From Burkholderia sp. WSM2230 (lineage in GTDB: Bacteria; Pseudomonadota; Gammaproteobacteria; Burkholderiales; Burkholderiaceae): 64,000 nucleotides of DNA. Location: the NCBI RefSeq assembly GCF_000472445.1, contig NZ_AXAJ01000023.1, positions 1 through 64,000 on the forward strand, written 5' to 3'. The notes under the pieces are model-generated. The model was given only the letters and a program-made list of their open reading frames with translations. It was not told the DNA's origin and made no database searches. Position numbers and translations under genes: made by a program. Positions 50,473 through 59,440 of the stretch are shown piece by piece. Each line of letters starts with the position of its first letter. Positions within the stretch are counted from its first letter, which is position 1.

Positions 50473-52134
50473 TCAAGCGGCGCTAGCCAGCTCCGCCTGC
50501 TCAGGCTCGCGCGCGGCGTGCGCGGCCGCGTCTTCGAGGATCATGTCGGCGCCCTTCTCCGCGACCATCATCGTCGGCGCATTGATGTTGCCCGACGTGA
50601 TATTCGGAAAGATCGACGCGTCGACGACGCGCAATCCGGCCATACCATGCACGCGCAAACGCGCATCCACGACCGACGTGCGCGGATCGTCGCCCATCGC
50701 GCACGAGCCGCACAGGTGATAGATCGAACCGGACTGCTCGCGGAAATACTTGAGAAAGCCTTCGCGGGTTGCGACCTGCGGCCCCGGCGAGATTTCCTCG
50801 ACCGTGATCTCTTTCAGCGCTGGCGACGCCATCACCTTGCGCACCAGCTCGCAACCCTGAATCACCTCGTCGATATCCTTCTGAGTGCTGAGCGCGTTCA
50901 GGCGAATCTTCGCGGCGTCCTCCGCGCGATTCGACGCAATCTCGATCGAACCGCGGCTCGTCGGCCGGCAAGGGTTGAAGGCGAGCAGGAAACCCGAATA
51001 CGGCTCCGGTTCGAGATTCGCCTTGTTGCTCCTGGGAATGCGATACGACAGCGGATTGAAGTAAAGCTGCAGGTTGGGCCGCGTCTCGTGCTCGCTGCCT
51101 TTAAAGAAACCACCCGACTGATTGACGCTCATCGCAAGCGGCCCCTTGCGTGTGAGCAGATATTGCAGCCCGAGTTTGAGCTTGCCGAGAAGCGGCCGCA
51201 TTTCGTCATTCAGCGTCTTCACATTCGCGCGGTAGTAGAAACTTACGCACAGATGGTCCTGCAGATTCTGACCGACGGCGTGCAGTTCACGGACCGTCGC
51301 GATGCCGTGTTTCGCGAGCAGCGCACGGTCGCCCACGCCCGACAGTTGCAGCAGCTTCGGCGAATCCACCGCGCCCGCGCACAAAATCACCTCGCGGTTG
51401 GCCAGGAAACGCCGCGCGGCGCCGTTCTGCGTGACGCTCACGCCCATCGCGCGACGCTTGCCTTCGAAAAGCACACGATTGACCAGCACGTTGCGTTCAA
51501 CTGTGAGGTTCTTGCGCGTGAGCGCCGGATGCAGATACTCGAAGCTGCTGGACGAGCGCTGGCCATTGCGCGTATTTACGTCGTAAATGCCGGCGCCTTC
51601 GAACTGCGCTCCGTTGAAGTCGTCGCTGCGTTGATAGCCGGCCTGATCGCAGCCTTTCAGAAACACGTGGCAAATCGGATGCACCGCGTCTTTCATCGGC
51701 GAAATGCGGATTGGGCCGTCAGCGCCGTGGTACGGCGTATTGCCGAGCGGATGCGATTCGAGCTTGCGGAAATACGGCAATACGTCGCGAAACGCCCAGC
51801 CGGAATTGCCGGCCGCCGCCCAATCGTCGAAGTCGCCCGGCTGACCGCGCACATAGATCATCGCGTTGATCGAGCCCGAGCCGCCCTGCACCTTGCCGCG
51901 CGGACAGTAGATAGGCCGGTTGTCGAGCTCCTTTTCCGGCTCGCTGTAATACATCCAGTTATAGGTTTCGTTGTAGTAGGTCTTCGTGAAACCCACCGGA
52001 ATCCTGAACCAGAACGAACTGTCCTTGCCGCCCGCCTCGAGCAGCAGCACCGAGTATTGGCCGCTCGCCGACAGGCGATTGGCAAGAATGCAGCCCGCCG
52101 AACCCGCGCCGACGATGATGTAATCGTAGTTCAT
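50473..52134 (-). CDS. GMC-family flavin oxidoreductase
   Basis: 553 residues. FAD motif IIVGAGSAGCILANRL at the start, GMC signature PRGKVQGGSGSINAMIYVRG, active-site His in SIYHLCGSCAMG, and the C-terminal NITSGNINAPTMMVAEKGAD. It oxidises an alcohol or sugar alcohol with FAD (choline dehydrogenase/alkanol dehydrogenase-like). Last gene of a four-gene unit with an enolase-superfamily enzyme, so a sugar or polyol is more likely than choline. Confidence 0.87.
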   Translation of the reverse strand: MNYDYIIVGAGSAGCILANRLSASGQYSVLLLEAGGKDSSFWFRIPVGFTKTYYNETYNWMYYSEPEKELDNRPIYCPRGKVQGGSGSINAMIYVRGQPGDFDDWAAAGNSGWAFRDVLPYFRKLESHPLGNTPYHGADGPIRISPMKDAVHPICHVFLKGCDQAGYQRSDDFNGAQFEGAGIYDVNTRNGQRSSSSFEYLHPALTRKNLTVERNVLVNRVLFEGKRRAMGVSVTQNGAARRFLANREVILCAGAVDSPKLLQLSGVGDRALLAKHGIATVRELHAVGQNLQDHLCVSFYYRANVKTLNDEMRPLLGKLKLGLQYLLTRKGPLAMSVNQSGGFFKGSEHETRPNLQLYFNPLSYRIPRSNKANLEPEPYSGFLLAFNPCRPTSRGSIEIASNRAEDAAKIRLNALSTQKDIDEVIQGCELVRKVMASPALKEITVEEISPGPQVATREGFLKYFREQSGSIYHLCGSCAMGDDPRTSVVDARLRVHGMAGLRVVDASIFPNITSGNINAPTMMVAEKGADMILEDAAAHAAREPEQAELASAA

Positions 52135-52194
52135 GCTCTATGTCGCCAGACGGCGCTCAATCGGTTGAATGCTGAAAAGACGCTGAATGCATGC

Positions 52195-53412
52195 TCAACC
52201 CCTGGCCGGGGTCAGGTCTTTCACGTCGGCGGGTTGCGCGGCCATTTGCAGATGCAGACGCTCGCCCGTATAAGGCGTGTGCTGCGCGACGACTTCCATG
52301 TCCAACTCGACGCCCAAGCCGGGCTCGCGCGACGGAATGATGTAGCCGTCCTCCCACTGAAGCGGCTTCTTGAGCACCGCTGCATGAAAACCGTCCCATG
52401 TGCCGATGCTTTCCTGAATCAGGAAGTTCGGCGTGCATGCCGCCAGTTGGATGCTTGCGGCCGCACCGATCGGACCGTTATACAGATGTGGCGCGATCTG
52501 CGCGTAGTACACCTCGGCGAGCGCCGCCACTTTCTTCGCTTCGAGCAGGCCCCCGACGCGCGCCACGTTCAATTGCAGAATCGACGCGGCGCCCGCTTGC
52601 AGCAGCCTGAAAAATTCGTACTTGGTGGTCAGGCGCTCGCCGGCCGCGACCGGAATGCTCGTATGCCGCGCGACCTGCGCCATGGCGTCTTCCTGACCTG
52701 GCGGCACCGGCTCTTCGAACCACAATGGGTCGTATTTTTCGAGGCGCTTCGCAAGCCGGATCGCCGATGAAGGCACCATTTGACCATGCGTGCCGAACAG
52801 CAGATCAGCCTTGCTGCCTACGGCTTCACGCACGCGTCGGCAAAACGTCTCGCAGCGCTCGAGCACTTCCAGCGACAGCTGGTGCCCCGAGTACGCCGTG
52901 TAGGGTCCCGCCGGATCGAATTTGACCGCGGTAAAGCCGCGCTTGACGTTTTCAGCGGCGCATTCGGCGGCAAGGTCGGGATCGTCGTAGTCGTATTCGC
53001 CGCGGGCGTTCTTCGGATATAGATAGGTGTACGAACGCAAGCGCGGATTGACCATGCCGCCCAGCAACTCGTACACCGGCTTGCCGGCCGCCTTGCCGAT
53101 GATGTCCCAGCATGCCATTTCGAGGCCGCTCACCACGCCCATCATCGTCAGGTCCGGGCGTTGCGTGAAGCCGCTCGAATAGGCTTCGCGCCACAGGCGC
53201 TCGACATGATGCGGATCCTTGTCGAACAGATAGCGGGCAAACACATCGTCGACGATATGCGTCATCGCTTTCGGATGGAACGTCGCCGAATAGATTTCGC
53301 CGACGCCCTCAATGCCGCATTCGGTCTTCAGCCTCACGAAGATCCAGTACATACCACCCAGATGCGGCGGCGGCACGGCAACCACATGCGTTTCGAGAGA
53401 GACAACTTTCAT
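52195..53412 (-). CDS. Enolase-superfamily enzyme (mandelate racemase/muconate lactonizing-like)
   Basis: 405 residues: N-terminal capping domain (1-125) and a TIM barrel with metal/acid positions in VKFDPAGPY, LLFGTHGQM, LWFEEPVPPGQ, AAGERLTTKYE and IAPHLYNGP. Most relatives dehydrate acid sugars (galactonate, mannonate, fuconate) to 2-keto-3-deoxy acids. The VKFD block is not one of the textbook subgroup signatures, so substrate is open. It begins right at the stop of the MFS gene (53413). Confidence 0.82.
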   Translation of the reverse strand: MKVVSLETHVVAVPPPHLGGMYWIFVRLKTECGIEGVGEIYSATFHPKAMTHIVDDVFARYLFDKDPHHVERLWREAYSSGFTQRPDLTMMGVVSGLEMACWDIIGKAAGKPVYELLGGMVNPRLRSYTYLYPKNARGEYDYDDPDLAAECAAENVKRGFTAVKFDPAGPYTAYSGHQLSLEVLERCETFCRRVREAVGSKADLLFGTHGQMVPSSAIRLAKRLEKYDPLWFEEPVPPGQEDAMAQVARHTSIPVAAGERLTTKYEFFRLLQAGAASILQLNVARVGGLLEAKKVAALAEVYYAQIAPHLYNGPIGAAASIQLAACTPNFLIQESIGTWDGFHAAVLKKPLQWEDGYIIPSREPGLGVELDMEVVAQHTPYTGERLHLQMAAQPADVKDLTPARG

Positions 53413-54765
53413 TTATGCAACCTCTTTCCTGTTAAGCATGCTTCTCAACGCGAGCCCGGCAAAGCCGCCCAGCGCCGCCATTGCTGCCACATAGCCGAAG
53501 TACAGCTGATAGCCGAATACGCCCGGGAACGTCTGCGTCAGATAACCGTTGATGAGCGGCAGAAACACATCGGGGGAATAGCCGAGCACGGAGATAAGAC
53601 CGATGGCGAGGCCCATCGTCGAAACCGGGACGTTGCAGCGGTCCAGCAGCGACCAGTACAGCCCGCGAATCGCGTAGGTCAGAATGCCGATGAACAGCAC
53701 GAGGAATACGAGCAGCACGTGGCTTGCAATACGCGGCGCGGCCACCAGTCCAAGCAGCGACAGCGCAGCGAGGAAGAGCGCGATGACCAGCACGGACACT
53801 TTCGAGTAACGATCGCCAAGAAAGCCGCCGCCGATCCCGCCGATAGGCCGCATCCACAGTTTGAGCGTGGTGATCGTGCCGGCCATCACGACGGTCAGGC
53901 CGATCTCGCCTTCATGCAGATAGGCGGAAAAACTGTACGTTGCCCAGAAGACCTGGTAGCCGCAGAACACGATGGCCGCCACCAGCCACAGCTCCGGGAT
54001 TTTCGCGAGCGTGACCAGATCGGCGAACACGTTGCCGCGGCGATTTGCGTTGCTCCCGGCATGCGCGGCGCGGGCGCCTTGTTCGCCTTGCGGGTCTTTG
54101 ACGAGCGCGAGCACGACACCCAGCGCGATGCACAGAAACGCGTACATATAGACGACCATGCGGAAGCCCGCGGCGACGGACTCGCCTTTCGTCTGCGTCG
54201 CCCACGCGAATAGCGTGATCGCGACCGTTGCGAGCATCGCCTCGATAAGACCGCGGCCGCCGTCGAGCAAACCGAAGAAGCGGCCCTGTTCGTCGGCGCC
54301 GGCGATCATCGACACCCGTTTGATGACGGCAGCCCAGAACGTCAAGCCGGTCGACAGGCCCCAGCCGCCAAAGATCAGCATCAGCATCTGAAACGAAGGC
54401 GCGGTCGAATACCAGAGCCCGAGCACGCCGGTTGCGATAAGCGAAAAACAGATCAGCATGCGCGGCGCAATGCGATCCGCGAGCCAGCCGCTCGGCAGGT
54501 AACTCAGCAGGAAAATCGTGCCGAGCGACGAGTACAGATAGCCAAGCTGGCTGTCGGTGATGTGGAATACTTCGAGCATCGTCGGCTGATAAACCTGCCG
54601 CAGATACAGAATCGGATAGATCGCGCCGGCCGCGAGGACCAGCAACATCAATTGAGTGTAGCGGCGCGCTCTGGTAGCTTGCAGCGCGGCTTGGGCTTCG
54701 TCTTGGGTGGCGTCTAATGCGAGCGCTGCCGGGTTCGAAGCGGATCGAGCAGGGTGATATGACAT
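53413..54765 (-). CDS. MFS transporter
   Basis: 450 residues, twelve predicted helices, sugar-acid/organic-anion type MFS (YLRQVYQPTMLEVFHITDSQLG, SGWLADRIAPR, GILTYAIRGLYWSLLDRCNVP). ATG 54765 is set by AGGAGG with a 5-nt spacer; an upstream extension lacks one. It is immediately upstream of the enolase-family gene and probably imports its substrate. Confidence 0.87.
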   Translation of the reverse strand: MSYHPARSASNPAALALDATQDEAQAALQATRARRYTQLMLLVLAAGAIYPILYLRQVYQPTMLEVFHITDSQLGYLYSSLGTIFLLSYLPSGWLADRIAPRMLICFSLIATGVLGLWYSTAPSFQMLMLIFGGWGLSTGLTFWAAVIKRVSMIAGADEQGRFFGLLDGGRGLIEAMLATVAITLFAWATQTKGESVAAGFRMVVYMYAFLCIALGVVLALVKDPQGEQGARAAHAGSNANRRGNVFADLVTLAKIPELWLVAAIVFCGYQVFWATYSFSAYLHEGEIGLTVVMAGTITTLKLWMRPIGGIGGGFLGDRYSKVSVLVIALFLAALSLLGLVAAPRIASHVLLVFLVLFIGILTYAIRGLYWSLLDRCNVPVSTMGLAIGLISVLGYSPDVFLPLINGYLTQTFPGVFGYQLYFGYVAAMAALGGFAGLALRSMLNRKEVA

Positions 54766-54926
54766 GTGTGCCTCCTGAGAGACGCGGCGCCGCATGAGCG
54801 GGCCGTGGGTCTCCAATATGTTTTGTTATGAATGGCAGCGGTTTCGCTGCAGGTCGACGAATGCAAGGCCAACACACGCCGCGCCTTGCAGACAGTCAAG
54901 CACGGCGCGGCGCGCGCCGCGGGACA

Positions 54927-56381
54927 TCAGTACTTCATGACGACAAGACGGGTCTGCGTGAATTCGAGCATGCCGTGCTTGCCGTCATCGCCGCCGAGAC
55001 CCGAGCGTTTCCAGCCCGCGTGAAAGCCCTGATATGGGTCGGCCGGCGTGCGGTTCACATACAGTTCGCCTGCTTCGATGCCGTTGGCGACCTTCATCGC
55101 GCTGCGGTAGTTCTCGGTGTACAGCACTGACGACAAACCGAACTGGTGGTCGTTGGCCATCTCGAGTGCTTCGTCGAGCGTGCGATATTTGATGACCGGC
55201 ATGACGGGCCCGAAGGTCTCTTCCTGCACGATCTCCATATCCTGGCGGCAGTTCGACAGCAGCGTCGCCGGATAGAAAAAGCCCTTGCGTTGCGCCGATG
55301 CCGGCAACTTGCCGCCCGTCTCCAGCGTCGCGCCGGCCACGATCGCGCGCTCGACCATCGCGTGAATCGACTGCCGCGACGCTTCATTGACGAGCGGGCC
55401 CATCAACGAAGGCTGCTCGCTGCGGTCGCCGAATTCGACGGCGCCCATCGCGCGCCTGAGCAGCGTGAGGAAGCGGTCATGCACGCTTTCGTGCACATAG
55501 ACGCGTTCGATTGCCGTGCAAAGCTGGCCGCAGTGCGTCGTTTTGGAGGCAACCAGTTCGCGCGCGGCCTTTTCCAGGTCGGCATCCGCCTCGATGATGG
55601 CGGGCGTCTTGCCGCCGAGCTCGAGCGACGGTTTCGCGATATTCGCCTTGCAGTACTCGAGCACCTTGCGGCCCGCCGCTACGCTGCCCGTGAGCGTGAT
55701 CATGCCGACCTTGGGATGCGTGCATAGCGCTTCGGCGGTCGCGTGGTTCATGGCGAGAATGTTGACGACGCCCGCCGGCAGACCGGCCTTCTCCACCGCC
55801 TTTGCAATTTCGAATGCCGAGGTCGGTGTGTTGTTGCTCGGACGCACGACCACCGTGTTGCCGGCGATCAGCGCAGGCGCCACCTTGCGCATGAACGTAT
55901 AGACCGGATAGTTGAATGGAATCAGGCATGCGACCACGCCGATCGGTTCACGATGCAGAACCAGGTTTTCGTCGGGCGTATCGCTCGGAATCACCTCGCC
56001 TTCGATGCGGCGCGCCCACTCGGCGTGGTAGCGGGTGATCTGTGCGGCGTAGAGGGCTTCGTTCGTCGCATCAGCGAGACTCTTGCCCGATTCCAGCGCA
56101 AGCGCCGCGCCGATGGCCGGCGCGCATTCGGTGAGCGCGTCGGCCAACTCGTGAAGCCGGGCGCCGCGCTCGACAGACGGCAGCTTGCGCCAGGCCTTTT
56201 GGGCGAGCGCGGCGGCATCCACTGCGGCGAGGGCTTCGGCGGGAGTCGCTGCCGTGACGTGCGCAATCAGCGCTTCGGTCGCCGGATTATGGACGGCGAT
56301 CAGTTCGTGACTGTCGGATGAACCCGCGTCGGCGGCCGGTTCGAGGAAGCGGCCGTTGACATAGTTCCGGTCGGTTCGCAT
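54927..56381 (-). CDS. NAD-dependent aldehyde dehydrogenase, lactaldehyde type
   Basis: 484 residues, AldA-like. FNYPVYTFMRKVAPALIAGN, ITLTGSVAAGRKV, ELGGKTPAIIEADAD (catalytic Glu region), GQLCTAIERVYVH (catalytic Cys) and HAGWKRSGLGGDDG are intact. ATG 56381 is preceded by AAGGAG. First gene of the putative catabolic unit, 161 nt before the MFS gene. Lactaldehyde is the usual end product of deoxy-sugar (rhamnose/fucose) routes, so a deoxy sugar is a reasonable guess. Confidence 0.86.
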   Translation of the reverse strand: MRTDRNYVNGRFLEPAADAGSSDSHELIAVHNPATEALIAHVTAATPAEALAAVDAAALAQKAWRKLPSVERGARLHELADALTECAPAIGAALALESGKSLADATNEALYAAQITRYHAEWARRIEGEVIPSDTPDENLVLHREPIGVVACLIPFNYPVYTFMRKVAPALIAGNTVVVRPSNNTPTSAFEIAKAVEKAGLPAGVVNILAMNHATAEALCTHPKVGMITLTGSVAAGRKVLEYCKANIAKPSLELGGKTPAIIEADADLEKAARELVASKTTHCGQLCTAIERVYVHESVHDRFLTLLRRAMGAVEFGDRSEQPSLMGPLVNEASRQSIHAMVERAIVAGATLETGGKLPASAQRKGFFYPATLLSNCRQDMEIVQEETFGPVMPVIKYRTLDEALEMANDHQFGLSSVLYTENYRSAMKVANGIEAGELYVNRTPADPYQGFHAGWKRSGLGGDDGKHGMLEFTQTRLVVMKY

Positions 56382-56413
56382 GTCGTCTCCTTCATCTTTT
56401 TGCGTGCGGAAAA

Positions 56414-56443
56414 CGCATGACCGGACGTTTCCGGCTTCATGCG
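56414..56443 (-). promoter_or_regulatory. Leader stem-loop of the aldehyde dehydrogenase operon
   Basis: Outer arms CGCATGA (56414-56420) and TCATGCG (56437-56443), inner arms CCGGA (56421-56425) and TCCGG (56430-56434), 4-nt loop, 2-nt bulge. It lies 33 nt upstream of the ATG, in the leader or at the promoter. It could be an operator or an RNA element. Confidence 0.45.
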
Positions 56444-56628
56444 AAAGTGCATGGACGGAATTTTTGTCGTGCCGGTTGCAAGCCACAAGCGAATAATTTG
56501 CGGGACAAACATTCGAAAAAATCACGTTTATCCAGGGATGTGCCTCATACGCGAGCCGTATCCCGAATAGCAGATCCGGGCTTCGTCAGAAAGCAGCGGC
56601 GACGCCGAACCCCGGCGTAACCCGCTCA

Positions 56629-56800
56629 TTACCAACATATGGAGCTCACGATGATGAAACCGTGGTGGATGCGACCGGCGGCCTTCAGATCGCGGCCGCC
56701 TACCTGCAGGCGAATAATCCGGGCGTGGGCGGGACCGGCGCGATCACAGCCAACGACGCGAGCTTCATCGCCGGACGCATGCGGGTTTTCGGCGGCGGCA
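56629..56800 (+). pseudogene. Unidentified gene remnant
   Basis: An open frame without a proper start reads like coding sequence (YGAHDDETVVDATGGLQIAA, then YLQANNPGVGGTGAI...) and breaks off where the mgtC remnant begins on the other strand. Its amino-acid composition is protein-like, unlike the alternative frames. The parent gene was not recognised. Confidence 0.35.
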
Positions 56801-56950
56801 TCAACTCAACTTCGAGCCGATGCCCGACACGAGCCCTTGCAGCACACCACTCATGTTGTCCTGCGAAAAACCGGCTTGCAGCGGCACCACGACGAATAGC
56901 GCGGCGCCTACGGCGACCATCATGTGCGTGCGCACACGACCCGACGTTTG
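56801..56950 (-). pseudogene. Remnant of an MgtC/SapB-family gene
   Basis: Read on the minus strand, one frame gives VRTHMMVAVGAALFVVVP, then LQAGFSQDNMSGVLQGLVSG and IGSKLS-stop. This is the conserved MgtC segment that normally runs on into GIGFLGAG; here it is cut at GIG and reaches a stop after four unrelated residues. Flanking parts of the family are missing. The break coincides with the end of the plus-strand remnant. Confidence 0.6.
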
Positions 56951-57055
56951 CGAAAACGCCAAGCATAGCCGCGGTTAGGATGGTATGGGCAGACCGTGCA
57001 GTTCAGCCTGACGGAAAATACGAAGCGGCCCGGGACGTGTGCCGCGACCCGCGGA

Positions 57056-57763
57056 TCAGACAGACGCGGTCTTCTTCACGAAAGCGCTCACCACAGCCTC
57101 CAGTTCCTTCGTAATCGAGGTCATCACACCCGCAACCACCGCGAACTCGCGGCCCGTCACGTTGGTGCGGCTCGCCACGATCTGACCGTTGAAGGACACG
57201 ATATGCGCTTCCTTCGCGATCGATTTGATCCGCTCGATCAGTTGTTGCTGTTCCCGCTTCTGCATGCGGGCGATCCGCCGGCTTTCCTGTTCGTAGACCG
57301 CCGTCACCGCATGCAGATCGTTCAGCAACGGATCGGCCGAAGCGATCAGCGCCTCTACGGCTTGCTCGGCGCGCGGGGCATCGCGCGCTATCGCATCGAG
57401 CGCCGTAGACGCCAGTGCAATGAAATCGGCGATTTTCCTCGCGACCTGGCCGTTGCTGCTGCGCTTATCGTCGTCCTTACCGTGGAACGCCTCGCGCAAC
57501 GCCGGCGAAAAGAGCCCAGGCAAACCGTCGCGGCCTTGCACCAGCGCCGCGTGACTGTCCGCGAAAGTACGCAGGGTATCCTGCGCGATGGCGAGCGCGC
57601 CTTCGCTTCGGCGCAGCGCGAGCATCGCCTTGAAGACGATACGCTGCGAAAGCATCCGTTGACGCCCCGCGATATTGATCAACGAGCTCAAGACCTCGTT
57701 GGACACGTCCACTTCCGCCGTGTCGGACTGCACTGCCTGAATCCGTTCTATCGTTGTGACCAT
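57056..57763 (-). CDS. Small cytoplasmic PilJ/NarX-like and MCP-like protein
   Basis: 235 residues with no membrane helix. The N-terminal part has NIAGRQRMLSQRIVFKAML, the P-box-like motif of PilJ/NarX sensor domains (type IV pili MCP N-terminal family). The C-terminal part (about 170-235) has IKSIAKEAHIVSFNGQIVASRT and GREFAVVAGVMTSI, a short version of the chemoreceptor signalling tip (normally ALNAAIEAARAGE...GFAVVA). ATG 57763 follows CGGAAG. It lies 131 nt after the nitrate transporter gene, suggesting a nitrate-linked role. Confidence 0.72.
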   Translation of the reverse strand: MVTTIERIQAVQSDTAEVDVSNEVLSSLINIAGRQRMLSQRIVFKAMLALRRSEGALAIAQDTLRTFADSHAALVQGRDGLPGLFSPALREAFHGKDDDKRSSNGQVARKIADFIALASTALDAIARDAPRAEQAVEALIASADPLLNDLHAVTAVYEQESRRIARMQKREQQQLIERIKSIAKEAHIVSFNGQIVASRTNVTGREFAVVAGVMTSITKELEAVVSAFVKKTASV

Positions 57764-57894
57764 ATGTACTTCCGAAGACCCAGGTCGGCGGGCCGCGTCG
57801 ACACGCTTGTGTTTGCGCACCGACGCGGCCGTTGCTGCACTAGCCTATTGCCCGACGTTCAGCGCTGCTTGTCGGCGCATGGAGGCGCATGGCG

Positions 57895-59262
57895 TCATTC
57901 CGTTGCGTGCGCATGCATCGCGGCCGATTGCATCGACCACGCCATCCACGGACGGCGCAGCGCAACGATCGCGACGAACGCGCAGGCGGCGAGCGCGCCG
58001 AACGTCGCAAAGCCCATCTGATACGAACCGGTGCTCTCTTTCGCGATGCCCATGACGACCGGCAGATAGAACCCGCCGATGCCACCGGCCGCCCCGACGA
58101 TGCCCGACATCAAGCCCGTGCGGCCGGCCCAGCGATGCGGCACGAGCTGGAAAGTCGCGCCATTGCCGAGCCCGAACGCCACGTACAGGCAAACCAGCAG
58201 CGCAATGCCGCCAGCCAGCGTCGGCATGACTGCGGCAAACACGAAGTCGCATAGAGAAATCGTCGCGAGCAGCACGGTCAGTGCGCGCACGCCGGAGACC
58301 TTGTCGGCGATCAGGCCGCCGAGCGGACGCACCAGTGCGCCGGTCGCCGCAAGCAGCGCCATGAAGAGGCCCGCGTCGATCTTCGATAGTTGATAGAGGT
58401 TGGTGAGCAGCAATGAAACATACGAGGACATGCCGACGAAACCGCCGAACGTGATGCTATACACCAGCATGATGACCCACGTATCGCGCTCGGCGAGCAC
58501 CGCGCGATAGCGCTTGGGCAGCACCGCGATGGCGAGCAGCGCGCCGATCACCGGCAACAGCAGCACGCCGGTCTTGCCCGTGCCGAAAATGCCTGCCTCG
58601 ACAAGCAGCACGAGCACGATCAGGCCGACGAGCGTCACCACGAAGCTGCCGAAGGCGCGCAGCACGCTGCCCGTCTTCACGCCCGCGTCGTTCGCCCAGA
58701 AATACAGCGTGATTCCCGCTATCGCGAGCAGCGGCAACGCGCCGCCCGTTGCGACCTGCCAGCCGTAGTGCGTCGCGAGTTGCGGAAACAGGAAGCCGTC
58801 GAGCACCGCGCCGATGTTGCCGGCAGCCGCGAGCCCCAGCACGAGGCCCTGCACCTTCGGCGGATAGTTGCTGCCGGCCATCGGCAGCGCGACCGCGAAG
58901 CTCGCACCGCCAACGCCGAGAAACACGCCGAGCACGAGCAGCAACGTGTACGACGGAACGAACGGCAGCACTGGCAACACGATAGTGGGCACCGCCGAGA
59001 GCAGCACGCCGAGCAACGCAATGCGCTTGCCGTGCGCGGACTGATAGAGGTTGCCTAGCGTCACGCGCAAAATCGCCGCTGAAAGCACAGGCACGGCGAC
59101 GAGCAGCCCCTGCTGCGCGGGCGTCATCGCAACGCTCTTGCTGATGAACGGCGCGAGCGGGCCATACAGAACCCACACGGTGAAGCCGGTATCAAAATAG
59201 AGGAAACACGCCACCAGCGCGCGCCAGTCCCCGCTCTTAAGCGAGCTCATCACGTTTTTCAT
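57895..59262 (-). CDS. Nitrate/nitrite MFS transporter (NarK/NasA type)
   Basis: 455 residues, twelve helices. The nitrate-signature glycine-rich segments are visible: GNLYQSAHGKR region, FAVALPMAGSNYPPKVQGLVLGLAAAGNIG, and GRTGLMSGIVGAAGGIGGFYLPV. GAGGA lies 6 nt before the ATG. It lies 178 nt downstream of the assimilatory nitrate reductase gene on the same strand and supplies it with nitrate. Confidence 0.92.
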   Translation of the reverse strand: MKNVMSSLKSGDWRALVACFLYFDTGFTVWVLYGPLAPFISKSVAMTPAQQGLLVAVPVLSAAILRVTLGNLYQSAHGKRIALLGVLLSAVPTIVLPVLPFVPSYTLLLVLGVFLGVGGASFAVALPMAGSNYPPKVQGLVLGLAAAGNIGAVLDGFLFPQLATHYGWQVATGGALPLLAIAGITLYFWANDAGVKTGSVLRAFGSFVVTLVGLIVLVLLVEAGIFGTGKTGVLLLPVIGALLAIAVLPKRYRAVLAERDTWVIMLVYSITFGGFVGMSSYVSLLLTNLYQLSKIDAGLFMALLAATGALVRPLGGLIADKVSGVRALTVLLATISLCDFVFAAVMPTLAGGIALLVCLYVAFGLGNGATFQLVPHRWAGRTGLMSGIVGAAGGIGGFYLPVVMGIAKESTGSYQMGFATFGALAACAFVAIVALRRPWMAWSMQSAAMHAHATE

Positions 59263-59440
59263 CAGACATCCTCATTAAACTGATTTTCGATCACCCGACT
59301 CGCCGCATGCTTCGCCACGCACCGGAATGATCACTATGTTGGACCCCGCGCTGTTAATGCAACGTCCGTGCCATGCGGGTTGTTCTCGATGCTGAACTGC
59401 CTGGTGCATGAAGCCTGAAACAGGTAATGTGCGGATCGAG

